This document shows, one piece after another, positions 9,775-20,563 of a stretch of 64,000 bases of DNA (position 1 is its first letter; each line of letters opens with the position of its first letter). The stretch comes from Ampelomyces quisqualis (taxonomy: Eukaryota > Ascomycota > Dothideomycetes > Pleosporales > Phaeosphaeriaceae). The notes beneath the pieces are model-generated. The model searched no databases and was not told where the DNA came from. It saw nothing but the letters and a program-made list of their open reading frames with translations. Position numbers and translations under genes: made by a program. The stretch spans positions 496,001 to 560,000 of the forward strand of contig JAGTXZ010000010.1 of assembly GCA_018398575.1 (NCBI GenBank). Direction: 5' to 3'.

Positions 9775-10747
9775 TCAATGGACTAATGGCATGGTGATTG
9801 TCATAGTACTTGTAGTCAACCCATCATTAATGGTGCGCGTGATAGTCATGAGATCCCTGGTCCACAAGTCGAGCCACGGCGTGACAGTGACATCGGGCGA
9901 CAACACAGGTTTTCTCGAGATGACTGGGGTACTCTCCATAGTCTTCGTAGTCTGCTCGACGTCGGACCAGAGAGGCGAACCGAGGCCGAAAGGATACGGG
10001 TGGATAATCGAGCTAGCGGCGACAAGACTACTCTCGATGATGGAAGAACCGTTGCTCGACGAAGCCAGGAGACTACCTGTTGTCTCGACAGCAGCAGTAC
10101 CAGGGGACACCTCAACCGTAGTCGTCAGGAGCGCAGTCGAAGTGACAGTGACCGTAGCCGTGATTTTCACAGTCTTCTCCTCGTCCTCGACAGCGCTGCT
10201 CTTCTTCCAGATTTCTCACGTTAGTAATCCATCACACATCCAGGGATAGACACGAACACCACACCATTCGACCCGCAAATCACAACCGTGAAGAACGCCT
10301 CGCGATTCAAATCCTCCGGCCCCCAGCTCTGCCCAGCATTCACCCCGTCCGCAGTCAGAATCTCCCGGCCGTACAGCCCGCACACGATTATAGCCCTGGC
10401 CTCCAGGTTCAGGCACGTGCCGCCTGGTTCGACACCCGGGCTGCGCTCAAAGTAGAAGTTGACTACAACACAAACACCGTCAGCTTTTTTTCATGAAACC
10501 CGCCCCGAGAGATAAATGTTGCCTTGATCGCCTGACATCCGGACCTCTTGTCGCACAACTCACGGCACCCGGTAACGTTGTACGTGCTGTAGAACGTGCT
10601 GTAGTACTCGCATGAAGCGAAGGCGTAGGGTGTTGTGGGGATGGGCTCGGGGGCGAAGGATTCTTGGATGGAACGGCAACTTTGGTAGGGGAGGACGGAG
10701 GGGAAAGAGATGGCAATTATGGCTCCTAGGGTAAAGAAGAGCTTCAT
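9775..10747 (-). CDS. Secreted protein with apple-like cysteine domain and Ser/Thr-rich tail
   Basis: Minus-strand gene of about three exons, ATG at 10747 and stop at 9775-9777. Exon 1 gives a signal peptide (MKLFFTLGAIIAISFPSVLP) and a Cys-rich start (CEYYSTFYSTYNVTGCRELC). Exon 2 encodes NFYFERSPGVEPGGTC and IIVCGLYG, which recall the N-x-Y-x-x-x and final Cys part of fungal apple/PAN-like extracellular domains. Exon 3 (about 10205-9775) is Ser/Thr/Val-rich and probably O-glycosylated. Intron 2 contains a TACTAAC branch point near 10211-10217. The exon 1/2 junction is uncertain: no canonical site joins GCQAI directly to NFYF, and the best GT donor (GTCAGG) would remove a Cys. The function is unknown. 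Confidence 0.55.
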
Positions 10748-13700
10748 TCTGAAGATTGTGAAAGGGTGTAGGTATGATAAAGGATGTGATGATATTGGAA
10801 TACAGGTCAAAGGGGTGAGATGGGCTTGTAGATGACTTTACGTTGTTGAAGAAAGAGCCTATGGGACCGGTTGGAAAACTTTGTAAATTGCGGAGCAGGG
10901 GAGAACAACAGAATTTCTCATAAATTCAGTTCCAGCCAGGATAAATCGATCGTCTAGCAAAATTCTGGGCACTGCCTTGCAGTCTGCTAGCTTCATAACT
11001 CTTTGTGAGTTTTCCAAGGCTTGGAACTCACGTTTCGATAGATCTACACGATCATTTCAGAGACAGTGATAGTCAACAGCCTTTATCGCATCGCAGGGCT
11101 TGAAAGGGCAGCAGCAAGCCGCCATTTAGTCTTCCTGTACTCCTCTAGAAGCCTCTAGCGCTGACAAGATACCAACATTTATTCGAAGAGCTTTAGACAA
11201 TTGTCCTGGACAGGATTCTAGTCCATCTATTTAATCGCGAGATCTTCGAGGAAATACAATATAGCATTCTGCTTCAGCCGAGTAGGCATATTAGCATCTC
11301 TCTCATGCATTTCTTTGTATGCCAGACGCTCTGATCGATTTTAGATCTCGAATATACATCATCCTCTCTGTGTCAGGCATGATAGATGGTCGCAACGGAA
11401 CGAGGTCGTCCACTGGCCTTGGTTCTATGCCGTTCGACACTAGTACATACCGTACTTTTTATTTCCAATCCCTTTCCCGTTAGTTCAGATACTCTGTGGG
11501 TGCTGTGACAGTTCTGGTGGAGGCTAGGGCGGTGGCGCGTGTTCCCGTCACATGATCAGCGTCCTAGCAAAAAGAATGGCCCAACATCGGGGCGCGACAC
11601 CCCGGAAAGAAATGCGGTCAGCTAAGTGATATTGAAATATCTCGACTTCCTCCCACGATGTGCCCATAGCATGCTGCCGTCAAATAGAGTCGTCAAGAGT
11701 GTGTGTGGAGAAAGAGAGAGAGAGAAGGTTTGATTAGTGCCCAACACGCCCAAGCGTGTTGTATTATAACTCCCCGTAATTACAGCATCAGCACAGCTGA
11801 TCATCACCACTTAATAGCCTCTATGAACTCATCCGATACAGCACGTATTCGGCACAACGTCCTGGAAGCCAACTTCTTTTGTTGCCGTGATGAAGGTTTC
11901 TTGGATGTCCCGCGAATGTACAATGAGATGTTTCATCAAACAAAGATTTTCGTAGCGTCCGTCCAAGATTTGACTGGGCAACAGGCGCCTTCTACATGGG
12001 CTGAAGCCCCTCGCTTGATCGTGGACTATACCGTTACCGTGTTGAGAACTGAAAGACTCGGATTCGAGAAACTTTTGCACAGCCAACGCGAAAGGATATG
12101 ATGGACACGCATCTGCCTGGACCGATGGGATTTCGACGAAAGGAAGCATTTTTAAAACAAAGCTGTTGAGCCGATCGATGATGCTCTGCTCGTGCGCAGG
12201 AAAAGATACCTGGATGGGATGAAATTGACCTCCAGGGCATGTTGACATTTCATGTTGTCACTGAAAGGGCGAAAGTACTGTTTAATGCAAGCCGCCTCAA
12301 ACATACGCAGAGGTATCTGCGTGAGAGCGGAAGGATCTGCGAGCTTGTGAGAAAAGCATAGGATAGGACGTCTGCCACTCGAGCTAGCGGATGTAATAGT
12401 TAAAGATGTGTTCTGCTTTGAGCGGCTTCATACTGAAGATCCGAGGTCATCATTACTGAGTAAAGAAAAAGGCTCAGCGTGGTCTGGAAGGAGGTACTGA
12501 TTCTTGTTTCGCTTCTGGAACGACGAATACCACTAACGAACCCTCAATCGTGCTGTCGAGAACAAGGCCAAAAGGGGTCAGTCTCAGCCCAGCCTTAACA
12601 CTGGTGAGGAAAACGGACAAAAAAACGCACTTGGGAGCCGCAGGGCTAGCAAAAGATATGAAAGGCGATTCGTGGTTGGCTTTACCACCAAGATTCTCGA
12701 TCGAAAAATCAACAATTGACGTATTAGGACAGCGGCTGGCCAGATTGCGACCTCATGATCGGCTACATCATTTGAACTCGACGGTCTATACCCAGACTAT
12801 GCTGAATTTGGCTGCTTCTCTATCGCAAAGGACAACAAACATATTCGATCAGCACAAGCGATTCCGCAACAATTCTGACCTTGTAAAATAGGCCCATGGT
12901 AATATAAAAGTATCATGATGCACACAAATTTGAGGCATGAGGTCTACAAATACGTTGGCGCTAGGACTAATGTAGCATAGAGAATCGGGTCCCCTCGCGG
13001 TAATCGACCGCAAATGTGCTCACCTCTGGTACGCCTAAGGAGGAATATCTTGACTATTGGTCAAGATGGCTATTTCAGAAAAACTCGTTCGCATTAATAG
13101 CTCTGCATCTCTCGACTCCACGGTCTGTTCTACACTACTCCCTCGATGTCTTGAGCTGCCCTGATTCACCTTAGCACTGACGATGAATACGTCGCCATCT
13201 ATTCACGAAAGTATGGACATGGAACAATAATTTCAAAATTATGGGGAGCACATGGGATCACGATCACAGCAGCGCAATTATCCAAATGCTTATGGCGATC
13301 TGCAAGAGCATGGGACCATGGTCGCCACGGTTCTTGGGACAACCCCAGGAGATGCCAACACCGTCTGCGCAAATAACATCAACCTTTCCAAGCGAACAAG
13401 TGTCGCTGAACTATACTAACGATACTCCGTTCGATCATTTGCCTGGATGACGGTGTGGCAACAGCATGGTAAAGCTAAAAGGCTCAGCTTATATCGAGGC
13501 TCCACGACGCAACGACATCGATCACTGGGCACTACAAGCATGTCTTAGGACTTAGACAAACACATGTGCTCCAGCCTATCGACGTGGGGCGAGAATGAAC
13601 GAGCGAGCAAACTGGCTCCACGATTTCGCATCAGGCACCTGCTACCGAGGTGGCTTCCGACGGACTTGGGCGCGTCGCATCTACCGAAATCATTCTTACC

Positions 13701-14333
13701 CCAAGGGACGAGCTGAGAATACAGGCATTTCCTCCTTCTTGCACTCACTTCCAGCTTTTTGACGTGTCAAGCTTGCACGCTCCCGTGTCCGCGGACGCTA
13801 TTCACGCTCGCGTGGTTCCCTCCCTCGCTTACGGTAGCACCCCGCAGCCATCGAGTCTTGTCGTCACATCAAAGTCCACCGACAATTCGACTGGGGCTAC
13901 ATCCCTAGTACTGATGTAAGGCGATGTAAGGCACAACGTACCCCATAATCGACTATTCCCAAACCACACCTTACCAATCTCACGTTGCCGTCAACGTGGT
14001 TGTGATTGGCAGGGGGGAGAATTATGCAACGGCATCGTTTGGCCGTGCCCAGTAGCATAAGCAGCATGGAGTGAGATGTGATTGGAAGGTTGATGTTGCC
14101 TTGCTACAAACTAGGACGCCGTGGCTGAGTAGGATGAATCGCTGTATTGGATAGCAGAGTCTTGATGTCACTGCTATGAGAGACAAGGCAAATGGTTGAA
14201 AGAGATGGGCCATGGACTAGTAATCGAGATGTAAGCTGGTACATGAGGACAGACTGCTTTTTTGCTAAGTTATCGCTTCCTCTTCGCCTCACGAAATAGA
14301 TTCACTTGGTTTCGTCAAACACAGCATTACAAG
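10748..14333. other. 3.6 kb gene-poor region
   Basis: No gene can be supported. Open frames of 60-140 codons occur on both strands (for example 11829-12248 minus and 12550-12891 plus) but carry no recognised motif. A plus-strand stretch near 13190-13300 reads KYGHGTIISKLWGAHGI, faintly like a helix-turn-helix segment, and stops soon after. The region may hold decayed genes. GC is near that of the flanks, so it does not look RIP-altered. Confidence 0.45.
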
Positions 14334-15173
14334 ATGCACAAGACAATCATGCTCGGGCTCTTGCCCATCGCTGCCGCCCAGGTATCGCAAGTCCTCGAAG
14401 CACCTCCCCCACCTCCCGTGCGCCTCAGCACCACCAAGTCAGGCGTTATTCCTTCCCTCCCAACGGGCACTCCCTTCGCTGGCGTGGACACTCTTCAAGG
14501 GGCCATCATGATGCCGCTGCCACCGCAGCCAGGCTACATTGGCCTGAACGGCACTGCGACTGCGCAGACCAGCATGCCAGCGGCAACATACCGCGCAACT
14601 CTCCCTCCCAACATGTTCAACAACCTCGTCGGTACCAACGTCACCGGTTACGTCCAGGGTGTCGGAAGTCCTGAGGGTGTGCGCTTCACCGTTCAGCTCT
14701 CCGGCCTACCCAACCAGGCTCAGTACGGTCCGTTCAACTGGCACATGCACACTCTTCCCGTGCCAGCCAACGGCAACTGCACCGCTACCACCTCGCACTT
14801 CGATCCCACGAATCGCGGCGAACTCATCATGTGCGATGCCTCGCAGCCACAGACATGCCAGGCTGGCGACCTCGCTGGCAAGCATGGTGGCAAAATCGCG
14901 ACGCCAGGAAACTTCTCGACCTCATTTGTTGAGCCGTATCTGAGCACGCAGCCTGGTTCGGCGTACTTCTTTGGTGGATTGAGCTTTGTATTGCATTCGA
15001 CTAATACTACGCGCTTGACTTGCGCGAACTTCGTGCAGGTTAATGGCTCATCGAGTGGAAATGGGTCTGCGACGCCGACTGGACCTGGTACGCCGCAGTA
15101 TACTGGTGGTGCCGTCAAGGTTGGTGCGGGTGTTGGTGCGTTTGCTGTGGCTCTCGCTGCTGCGCTTTTATAA
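14334..15173 (+). CDS. GPI-anchored Cu-only superoxide-dismutase-like surface protein
   Basis: Single exon of 279 residues, ATG at 14334 giving a signal peptide (MHKTIMLGLLPIAAAQ). The central domain (about 85-235) follows the extracellular SOD pattern: HMH (H137, H139), H155 in SHFDP, GDLAGKHGG (H184), and H221 before a Cys-containing strand (C230), which should bond to C149. These would be the four copper ligands (H137, H139, H155, H221); the extra zinc ligands of classic Cu,Zn SOD are not evident, as in the fungal Cu-only SOD5 type. A Ser/Gly/Thr-rich stretch (about 237-255) and a hydrophobic tail (262-279) indicate a GPI anchor. Expected role: converting superoxide at the cell surface. 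Confidence 0.82.
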   Translation: MHKTIMLGLLPIAAAQVSQVLEAPPPPPVRLSTTKSGVIPSLPTGTPFAGVDTLQGAIMMPLPPQPGYIGLNGTATAQTSMPAATYRATLPPNMFNNLVGTNVTGYVQGVGSPEGVRFTVQLSGLPNQAQYGPFNWHMHTLPVPANGNCTATTSHFDPTNRGELIMCDASQPQTCQAGDLAGKHGGKIATPGNFSTSFVEPYLSTQPGSAYFFGGLSFVLHSTNTTRLTCANFVQVNGSSSGNGSATPTGPGTPQYTGGAVKVGAGVGAFAVALAAALL

Positions 15174-15270
15174 ACAATGCGCGATAGTGTGTAAGTATTG
15201 GGAATCTGCAGACATAATGTGATCGTAATCAGTCGTTCCAGCATTTTTCTATTCAGGTGAGACATGCTGT

Positions 15271-15914
15271 ACTTGAATGGAATTAGACTGGAGATCACCT
15301 GTGTCCGTTCAACAACCTCATCACCCAAACCAGTTTTACCGCCATTTTTCTCCTTCCTATCCCACCTCTTATTTACAGTATTTGTGCATTCCAGGTTACA
15401 TCCTGGAACCCCACAAACCCACCACCTCGGTCCCGTTACCAAACCATCTTTACACTTGTCGCACTTCGTCCACTTCTCCTTCCCATCTCTCCGCACACAC
15501 ACGTCCCATAATTTTTGGAATATTGAACTGCTTTGAGGAATAGTAATAATCACCATTGAACCAGCAGCAAAAGAAATTTGAATTACGAAGCGCAGACGCA
15601 CATGAACAATTTAGATCTTGTAGTATTTGCTGCAGTACGGTCGACAATTGTATAGATGGTGGGACAGCGTCGCTTCGCGGATCAGGGGAGTTCGTCGACA
15701 GGCCTCGCTGGTCACAGACCCAACGACTTTCCTTAATATCGCCTCGACATGTATATTTTTTGAAGGTGTCTATTTTCCGATCGAAATCATGCTCTGGGAG
15801 GACTGCCTCACGAACACTTCTTGATACACGGCTGAGATTTATGATATCTAGAGAGTGCAGCTCCTCGTTGACGACGATCAGCATGTCGTATATGCCCAGG
15901 AAGTTCGATAGCAG
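15271..15914 (-). pseudogene. Broken F-box protein gene
   Basis: On the minus strand, bases 15914 to about 15720 encode an F-box-like segment (LHSLDIINLSRVSRSVREAV) and a Cys motif (YTC, then RWVCDQ). The match then continues in another frame as ACRRTPLIREATLSHHLYN and CRPYCSKYYKI. A TAA stop follows, after which the same frame stays open through a zinc-binding-type C terminus (CDKCKDGLVTGPRWWVC, CNLECTN). One frameshift plus one nonsense codon break a gene whose order matches fungal F-box proteins with Cys-rich tails. The 3' end converges on the SOD-like gene. Confidence 0.6.
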
Positions 15915-16002
15915 CGGCTGTTTACCGCCTCCAAACCGCAATCGCGGGCCCTGGTTTCTTTTGCTATGTTTATACACGTCTCTCAGCTCGTTTACTCCTA
16001 GT

Positions 16003-17300
16003 TCAGTTGTTTGCTCGAATCCAAGCCAGCCCTTCAAGACGTATAGTCGCCCGGATCGCACTTTTGAAGTAAAAGGTTGTGGTATACATTGGAAGAAGAA
16101 TTCCAGGGAAGCACCAGAATATGAAGCCCAGGAGCAAGCCGAGACCTTTTATGATGTTCATAGTCATTTTGAGGACTTCTTTATTGAGCGCTGCCATTGA
16201 ATTTAGGCTTGAATCGGCTTGTTTTCGAACATCAGACATGGCACTGAAGAAAGCTATGACATTGGATAGAGAGATGAACGCATAGCAGAATCTGTAGGTT
16301 TCCACTTGGGATAATGATGTCAATAGGACTGATGGTGCACTCACGACAGAGCAACGCCATTCTTCCACGAAGCTTTCGCACATATCAACGGGAGTAGTTA
16401 CCGTCGTGTTCAGCCTGCCAGCAATTTCAAAGAAACCCTCGTTTGCGCCAGCTAGACGGTGCCAAGAGTATACTACTCCATTGCAAGAGGCTTTGCTGTG
16501 CGGAACGTATCCAGTCTGGTAGTGAGTCGTGCATGCTAGATAGCCGGTGGAGACTGAATTAGTGACTGCAAAGGGCAAATTAAGCGGCGGAGGGAACCAG
16601 AATGATGGTATTGTTGGTTGTGATTTTTACCACGTGATCCTCTCTCTCTTTGTACTAGCGTGCCTAGACACGCTAGTGTTGCTTTCCTGTATATAAACTG
16701 TACCTCTCACATAAGTAGATCATTTTCAATGCATGACATTTCTCTTTGACAACAGTTATCCAGAATGCAAACTTACAGTAGAGCGTAAATGTGCCCCATC
16801 TTGCAGCAAGCTTTTCTCCAGCAGCAATGGCTGAGTCGAACCCTCCATCACGAAGCTCGTCTTAACCTTTGATCAATTCCAATGATCGTTGCTATGAGTC
16901 CAACAGTATCCTAGAGGTGCGAACAATGCGAATCTAATGACAGCACATGGAGTGAGTATCATTAGGTACCTGATAGTGCAAGGATGGCACATGCTGCAAA
17001 GGATACTGAGCTAGCCACGTATGGCTGAACCAATTCCGATTAGTAGTTCCAACCATCTTGCAATTCACTTGACAACACAGCCTTACCAGCTATGTGATGA
17101 CCGAGGTCGGCAAGGAGGAGGTCCGACATCGAGGGGTGCAGTGCTCCCCAGACAAGGGTGTTGTTCCCCACAACGTTGAACGAGAAGGTGTGGTTGAGAA
17201 GAGAGACATGACTTGGCGATGGCTGTATGCACATATTCAGGGAACAGAAAGTATTCCGACTGACATGAAGGCTGCACCTTGGTTGGTTGTTGTAGTATCA
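16003..17300 (-). CDS. Probable multi-exon membrane protein, structure unresolved
   Basis: Several minus-strand segments look coding and are bounded by splice signals. About 17240-17090 reads SLLNHTFSFNVVGNNTLVWG and ends at a GTAAGG donor. About 16850-16775 reads LRDGGFDSAIAAGEKLAARW and ends at GTAAGT. The last exon (about 16620-16003) holds several Cys (YLACTTHY, SCNG, DMC, WRC), a charged helix and a hydrophobic segment (LGLLLGFIFWCFPGILLPMY) near the C terminus. This suggests a membrane protein with an extracytoplasmic Cys-containing part. I do not recognise the family. The 5' end and exact exons are not settled, and the gene could be decaying like its F-box neighbour. Confidence 0.45.
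16654..16677. repeat. Perfect 9-bp inverted repeat
   Basis: ACTAGCGTG (16654-16662) and CACGCTAGT (16669-16677) pair perfectly around a six-base spacer. It lies in non-coding sequence between putative exons of the minus-strand membrane-protein gene. Confidence 0.6.
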
Positions 17301-17826
17301 GGCTAGGGAGGCTCGGCAACGCTACCAGGCACCAAAGCCAGATATAGCCACAGGTAGGATACGATTTCCTGGAAAGCTGACTGAGCCACACTATTGGAAG
17401 GTAGTAAATTCAAACCGGTGAGCTGGTCGCGCGGTACACGGCATTCACACCGCGAGCGCGAAGTGAGGTAACGGGCGAGGCGAGGAGGTGCAAGAGGTCC
17501 CCTGCCGAGGTCGTCGCGCAGTGCGCACGGGTCGGAACGCCATCCATGTGGAGTCGTTGTCACAACAACGGCACCTGTTTGACGATGTCATAGCAGCCGC
17601 GCGCACTGCCGATTCCAGGAGGCATAACGCCTAATTTCATGGCCCACAACGCTTAAAATACTCCGCAACCCAATATAGCTGCATGTGCCCCCGTTACTCC
17701 TTGCCGCATACTGCATCGTTTCAAGATAAATCGGCTCCACCGCGTCTCGACAGGCACCGCACATCTCACGACTTCTAGCTGGACATCCACCATCTCTCAC
17801 TGCGAGACCATCGGCTAGAACTCAAG
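17301..17826. other. Upstream region of CDC14
   Basis: GC-rich, with short minus-strand frames that could include a 5' exon of the unresolved membrane-protein gene (VAQSAFQEIVSYLWLYLALV near 17330-17390). It also holds the CDC14 promoter. No defined element is seen. Confidence 0.35.
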
Positions 17827-18801
17827 ATGGAGGCACTGCTGTCTCTCGCCTTCGACAACATCGCGTCCAAGGATACGCAGAAGATCCGGAAGGGGCTGCG
17901 GCAGATTGAGGGCATGCTCGCCCAGATCTGCCTCTCCAGCGGCAAGGCGAAGTCGTCTACACCAAGCCACCGACGGAACAGTTCTGCCATAGACCTGGGC
18001 AAACAACAAGAACCAACACCAAAGAAGCTGGGCGAATTGTCCGAGGATCCTGCCTTCAGGGAGTTCTTTCGGTTGCAAGAGGGCTTTGAATGGAATGGTG
18101 AGATGTGCCAGAGTTCAATCCATCCATCTAGTGCTGACCCAGACCCTAGTTGCGACACGAGTAGCCGACTGTCTGGAACGATTGCTGGGCATGGGAAGCA
18201 GCAAAGGTATTTTTCAGTCACTTCACAAGCTCGACACGACCTGACACGCACCGCAGATGGCCAAAACGATATCCTCATCCTTTCTTCACTCTCAAATCTA
18301 CAGGGTCTGCTCCTCCTACACTCTCCATCACGGATCATCTTCGGCCGCGAAGTCTACATGAACCTACTCCTCGACCTCCTCGACCCCTACAACTGCCCTG
18401 CAATCCAATCGCAAGCGCTCCTCGTGCTCGTCACCGCACTCCTCGCCACCCCGCAGAACACCCGAACATTCGAGCACATGGACGGTTTGCTGACCGTGAC
18501 GAGCTTATTCAAGGACGAAGAGACGATACAAAATGTGAAGGTCAAGCTATTAGAGTTTCTGTACTTCTACCTCATGCCCGAGACTCCTACTCCTAGCTTG
18601 CGGCGAAGTCCTAGCAAGCTGGCGAACGCATTCGACCGGCGGACTAGCAGTGCAAATGGCGACGATGGAGGCGGCGCAGCCAGGAAGAACACCCGAACTC
18701 AAGAGGAGAAGCAGTACCTACTTGGCAAATACCTCAGCAACGTCGATGCTCTTGTTGATGACCTCCAAGAGAGTGCCCCCTTCACGAGCGTAGCTTGCTG
18801 A
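17827..18801 (+). CDS. CDC14: Cell division control protein 14 (septation initiation network)
   Basis: Three exons: 17827-18097, 18150-18206, 18257-18801; product 290 residues. Both introns are phase 1 with clean ends (GTGAGA..CTAG, GTATTT..GCAG). The sequence matches fission-yeast-type Cdc14, not the phosphatase of the same name in budding yeast: MEALLSLAFDNIASKDTQ at the start, ERLLGMGSSKDGQND at the junctions and an all-helical repeat region after that. In S. pombe this protein binds the kinase Sid1 and helps start septation after mitosis. A charged, probably disordered loop follows PETPTPSLRRSPSK near the C terminus. Spg1/Tem1, the GTPase at the top of the same network, lies 26 kb away in this window. 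Confidence 0.88.
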   Translation: MEALLSLAFDNIASKDTQKIRKGLRQIEGMLAQICLSSGKAKSSTPSHRRNSSAIDLGKQQEPTPKKLGELSEDPAFREFFRLQEGFEWNGEMCQSSIHPSSADPDPSCDTSSRLSGTIAGHGKQQRYFSVTSQARHDLTRTADGQNDILILSSLSNLQGLLLLHSPSRIIFGREVYMNLLLDLLDPYNCPAIQSQALLVLVTALLATPQNTRTFEHMDGLLTVTSLFKDEETIQNVKVKLLEFLYFYLMPETPTPSLRRSPSKLANAFDRRTSSANGDDGGGAARKNTRTQEEKQYLLGKYLSNVDALVDDLQESAPFTSVAC

Positions 18802-20563
18802 GCCGGAAACTGCAACACTCTCGATCATCTGCCAGACATACTGTCCCTCCATGGACAGCAGCATCATTTCCCTGTTAATTTGGCCTTGTCATTCCTGTTC
18901 ATCTATGCCTCCTGGCAACCTCACTACTGGCCCCACACTTTCCTTGAAATCATTAAGCATGGCGTTGGCGGCGTTGTACAAGATTTTGTCTTTCCGTTGT
19001 ACAATGTTGAGCTTCGATGCTGGCGTTGGCGTTGGCTTCAAACCTTCTCGAGTCTGATATCCTCTTGGCGTACAGCACAGCGGGTGCGTTCACTGTAACA
19101 ACAGTTTTTATTTTGTATCAAATCAGTCCCAAGGGGCGTTAGGACACGAGGTGGACAACGTTGTCCGTAGTAAGTCCTCCAAGCTTCATAATGCATTGTT
19201 ATTGGACAACTATACCTACCAGTCCCTCCTGGTTGTATGTGAGCACCTCATTGCAGTCGGCACTGCGAGATCTGCAATACTTCCAGCCTGTCTTCAACGA
19301 CACTTGTCATCGCAGCTACTTTCTCCGTTCATCTATGTAAGCTGATAAGGCGAGCAAGCTGTCACTGAGAAGCCAGGCTTATCGTTCTGCAAGACGGTTC
19401 GACAAAGGAAAGGCATCCGCATATGCATGGAAATAAGCAGCCACATGCTCGCGTAGACTTTGGTAGGCTGTGGGTCGGCATAAGCTTATTCAGACGAGAT
19501 CTCTCTCCGTAAAGGTAACAATGGAAAGCGTGAATGAGTGGGCAGGGCATGTGTGATGCCTGTGGGGCAGCACAGCATCTTCGGTCAGCAGTTGGTCAAA
19601 CTTGTGAACCCGTGGAATACTTCACGATTACACAGAAATGACTCGTAGAGACCTTCTGTCCGTATTCCGTATCATGCGTGAATCGGCTCAAATGCTGTCC
19701 GACATGCCGCTCTGCTAGATTAGCGCCTTGGCACGGCATCAATCGGACGCTAAGCGTGAAAGATGACGGTGATGTGTCGCGTGCCCTGTGCTCGATCGAC
19801 CAGGAATGTGCGCACACCACACACGAGCACAATCTCTAAAGGAATAATAGCAAAGCGCTGAGCGTCAAGAAATTCATACCGTCACCAAAGCAGCTTGTGC
19901 GTTTCGGTGGCGCTGAATGGAGTTCCACCAGTACCAGGCACGAGTTGTCCCTGCCGATACCCAAGTTTATGATGCAGTGCCAGTCCAGCCATGTTCAACG
20001 ACAGCACGCGACCAGGATCACTAAACGGAATGCCGGCAGTGTTCTTGTCCAGCAAAAACAGCATCGCTCAAATGCTTCGTCCGAGACAATCGACTAACCC
20101 TTTCCTCTCTTAGTCATTGTCATGGAGCGCCAGCACTGGTCCGCCCATGTCCGTCGACTTGAGTCGTCTATGCGGCGCTATCTGGCGCCGGTACTGGCTC
20201 ATCAAGGTCTCTAGTAGGTGATGCGGTACCTAAGGCAAGCTGGTATGCAGATTTTCTTGAGATGGTCCCCGTCCGCCCTGCTTTCCGCAACGTCCACTAG
20301 GCCGTACAAAAGAAATAAGAAGCCACGGCACATGCGCTGGCACTGGCAGTAGCATCGTCAACCACACGTCTGGCCGGATCGCATCGGCAACTACACCCTG
20401 GTCCCTCTTGGTCCAACATATCCTACCGGAAATTTGGCAACCCACTCTCCGACGACTATTCGAATACAAAGCATTCTTTGTTCTCCCGTAAACAACTCCG
20501 CCGAACTTCATGCATCGCCTCGCACTGACCAAACTGTAGTGTACCTGCATACACTCCACAACA
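18802..20563. other. 1.8 kb region without a supported gene
   Basis: Only short frames. A minus-strand segment at about 20064-19882 (VLSLNMAGLALHHKLGYRQG) and another just upstream (YRRQIAPHRRLKSTDMGGPV) look protein-like and are separated by stops. They could be a decayed gene of unrecognised family. The right end holds the promoter of the PAP2 gene. Confidence 0.4.

Noticed and set aside
11829..12248. Minus-strand ORF of 139 codons starting at a true ATG
   Set aside because: No recognisable domain, no splice partners, and overlapping open frames on the other strand; not enough support for a gene.
14720..15601. Long minus-strand ORF overlapping the SOD-like gene
   Set aside because: Only its 5' part belongs to the F-box relic; the rest is the antisense of the SOD coding sequence.
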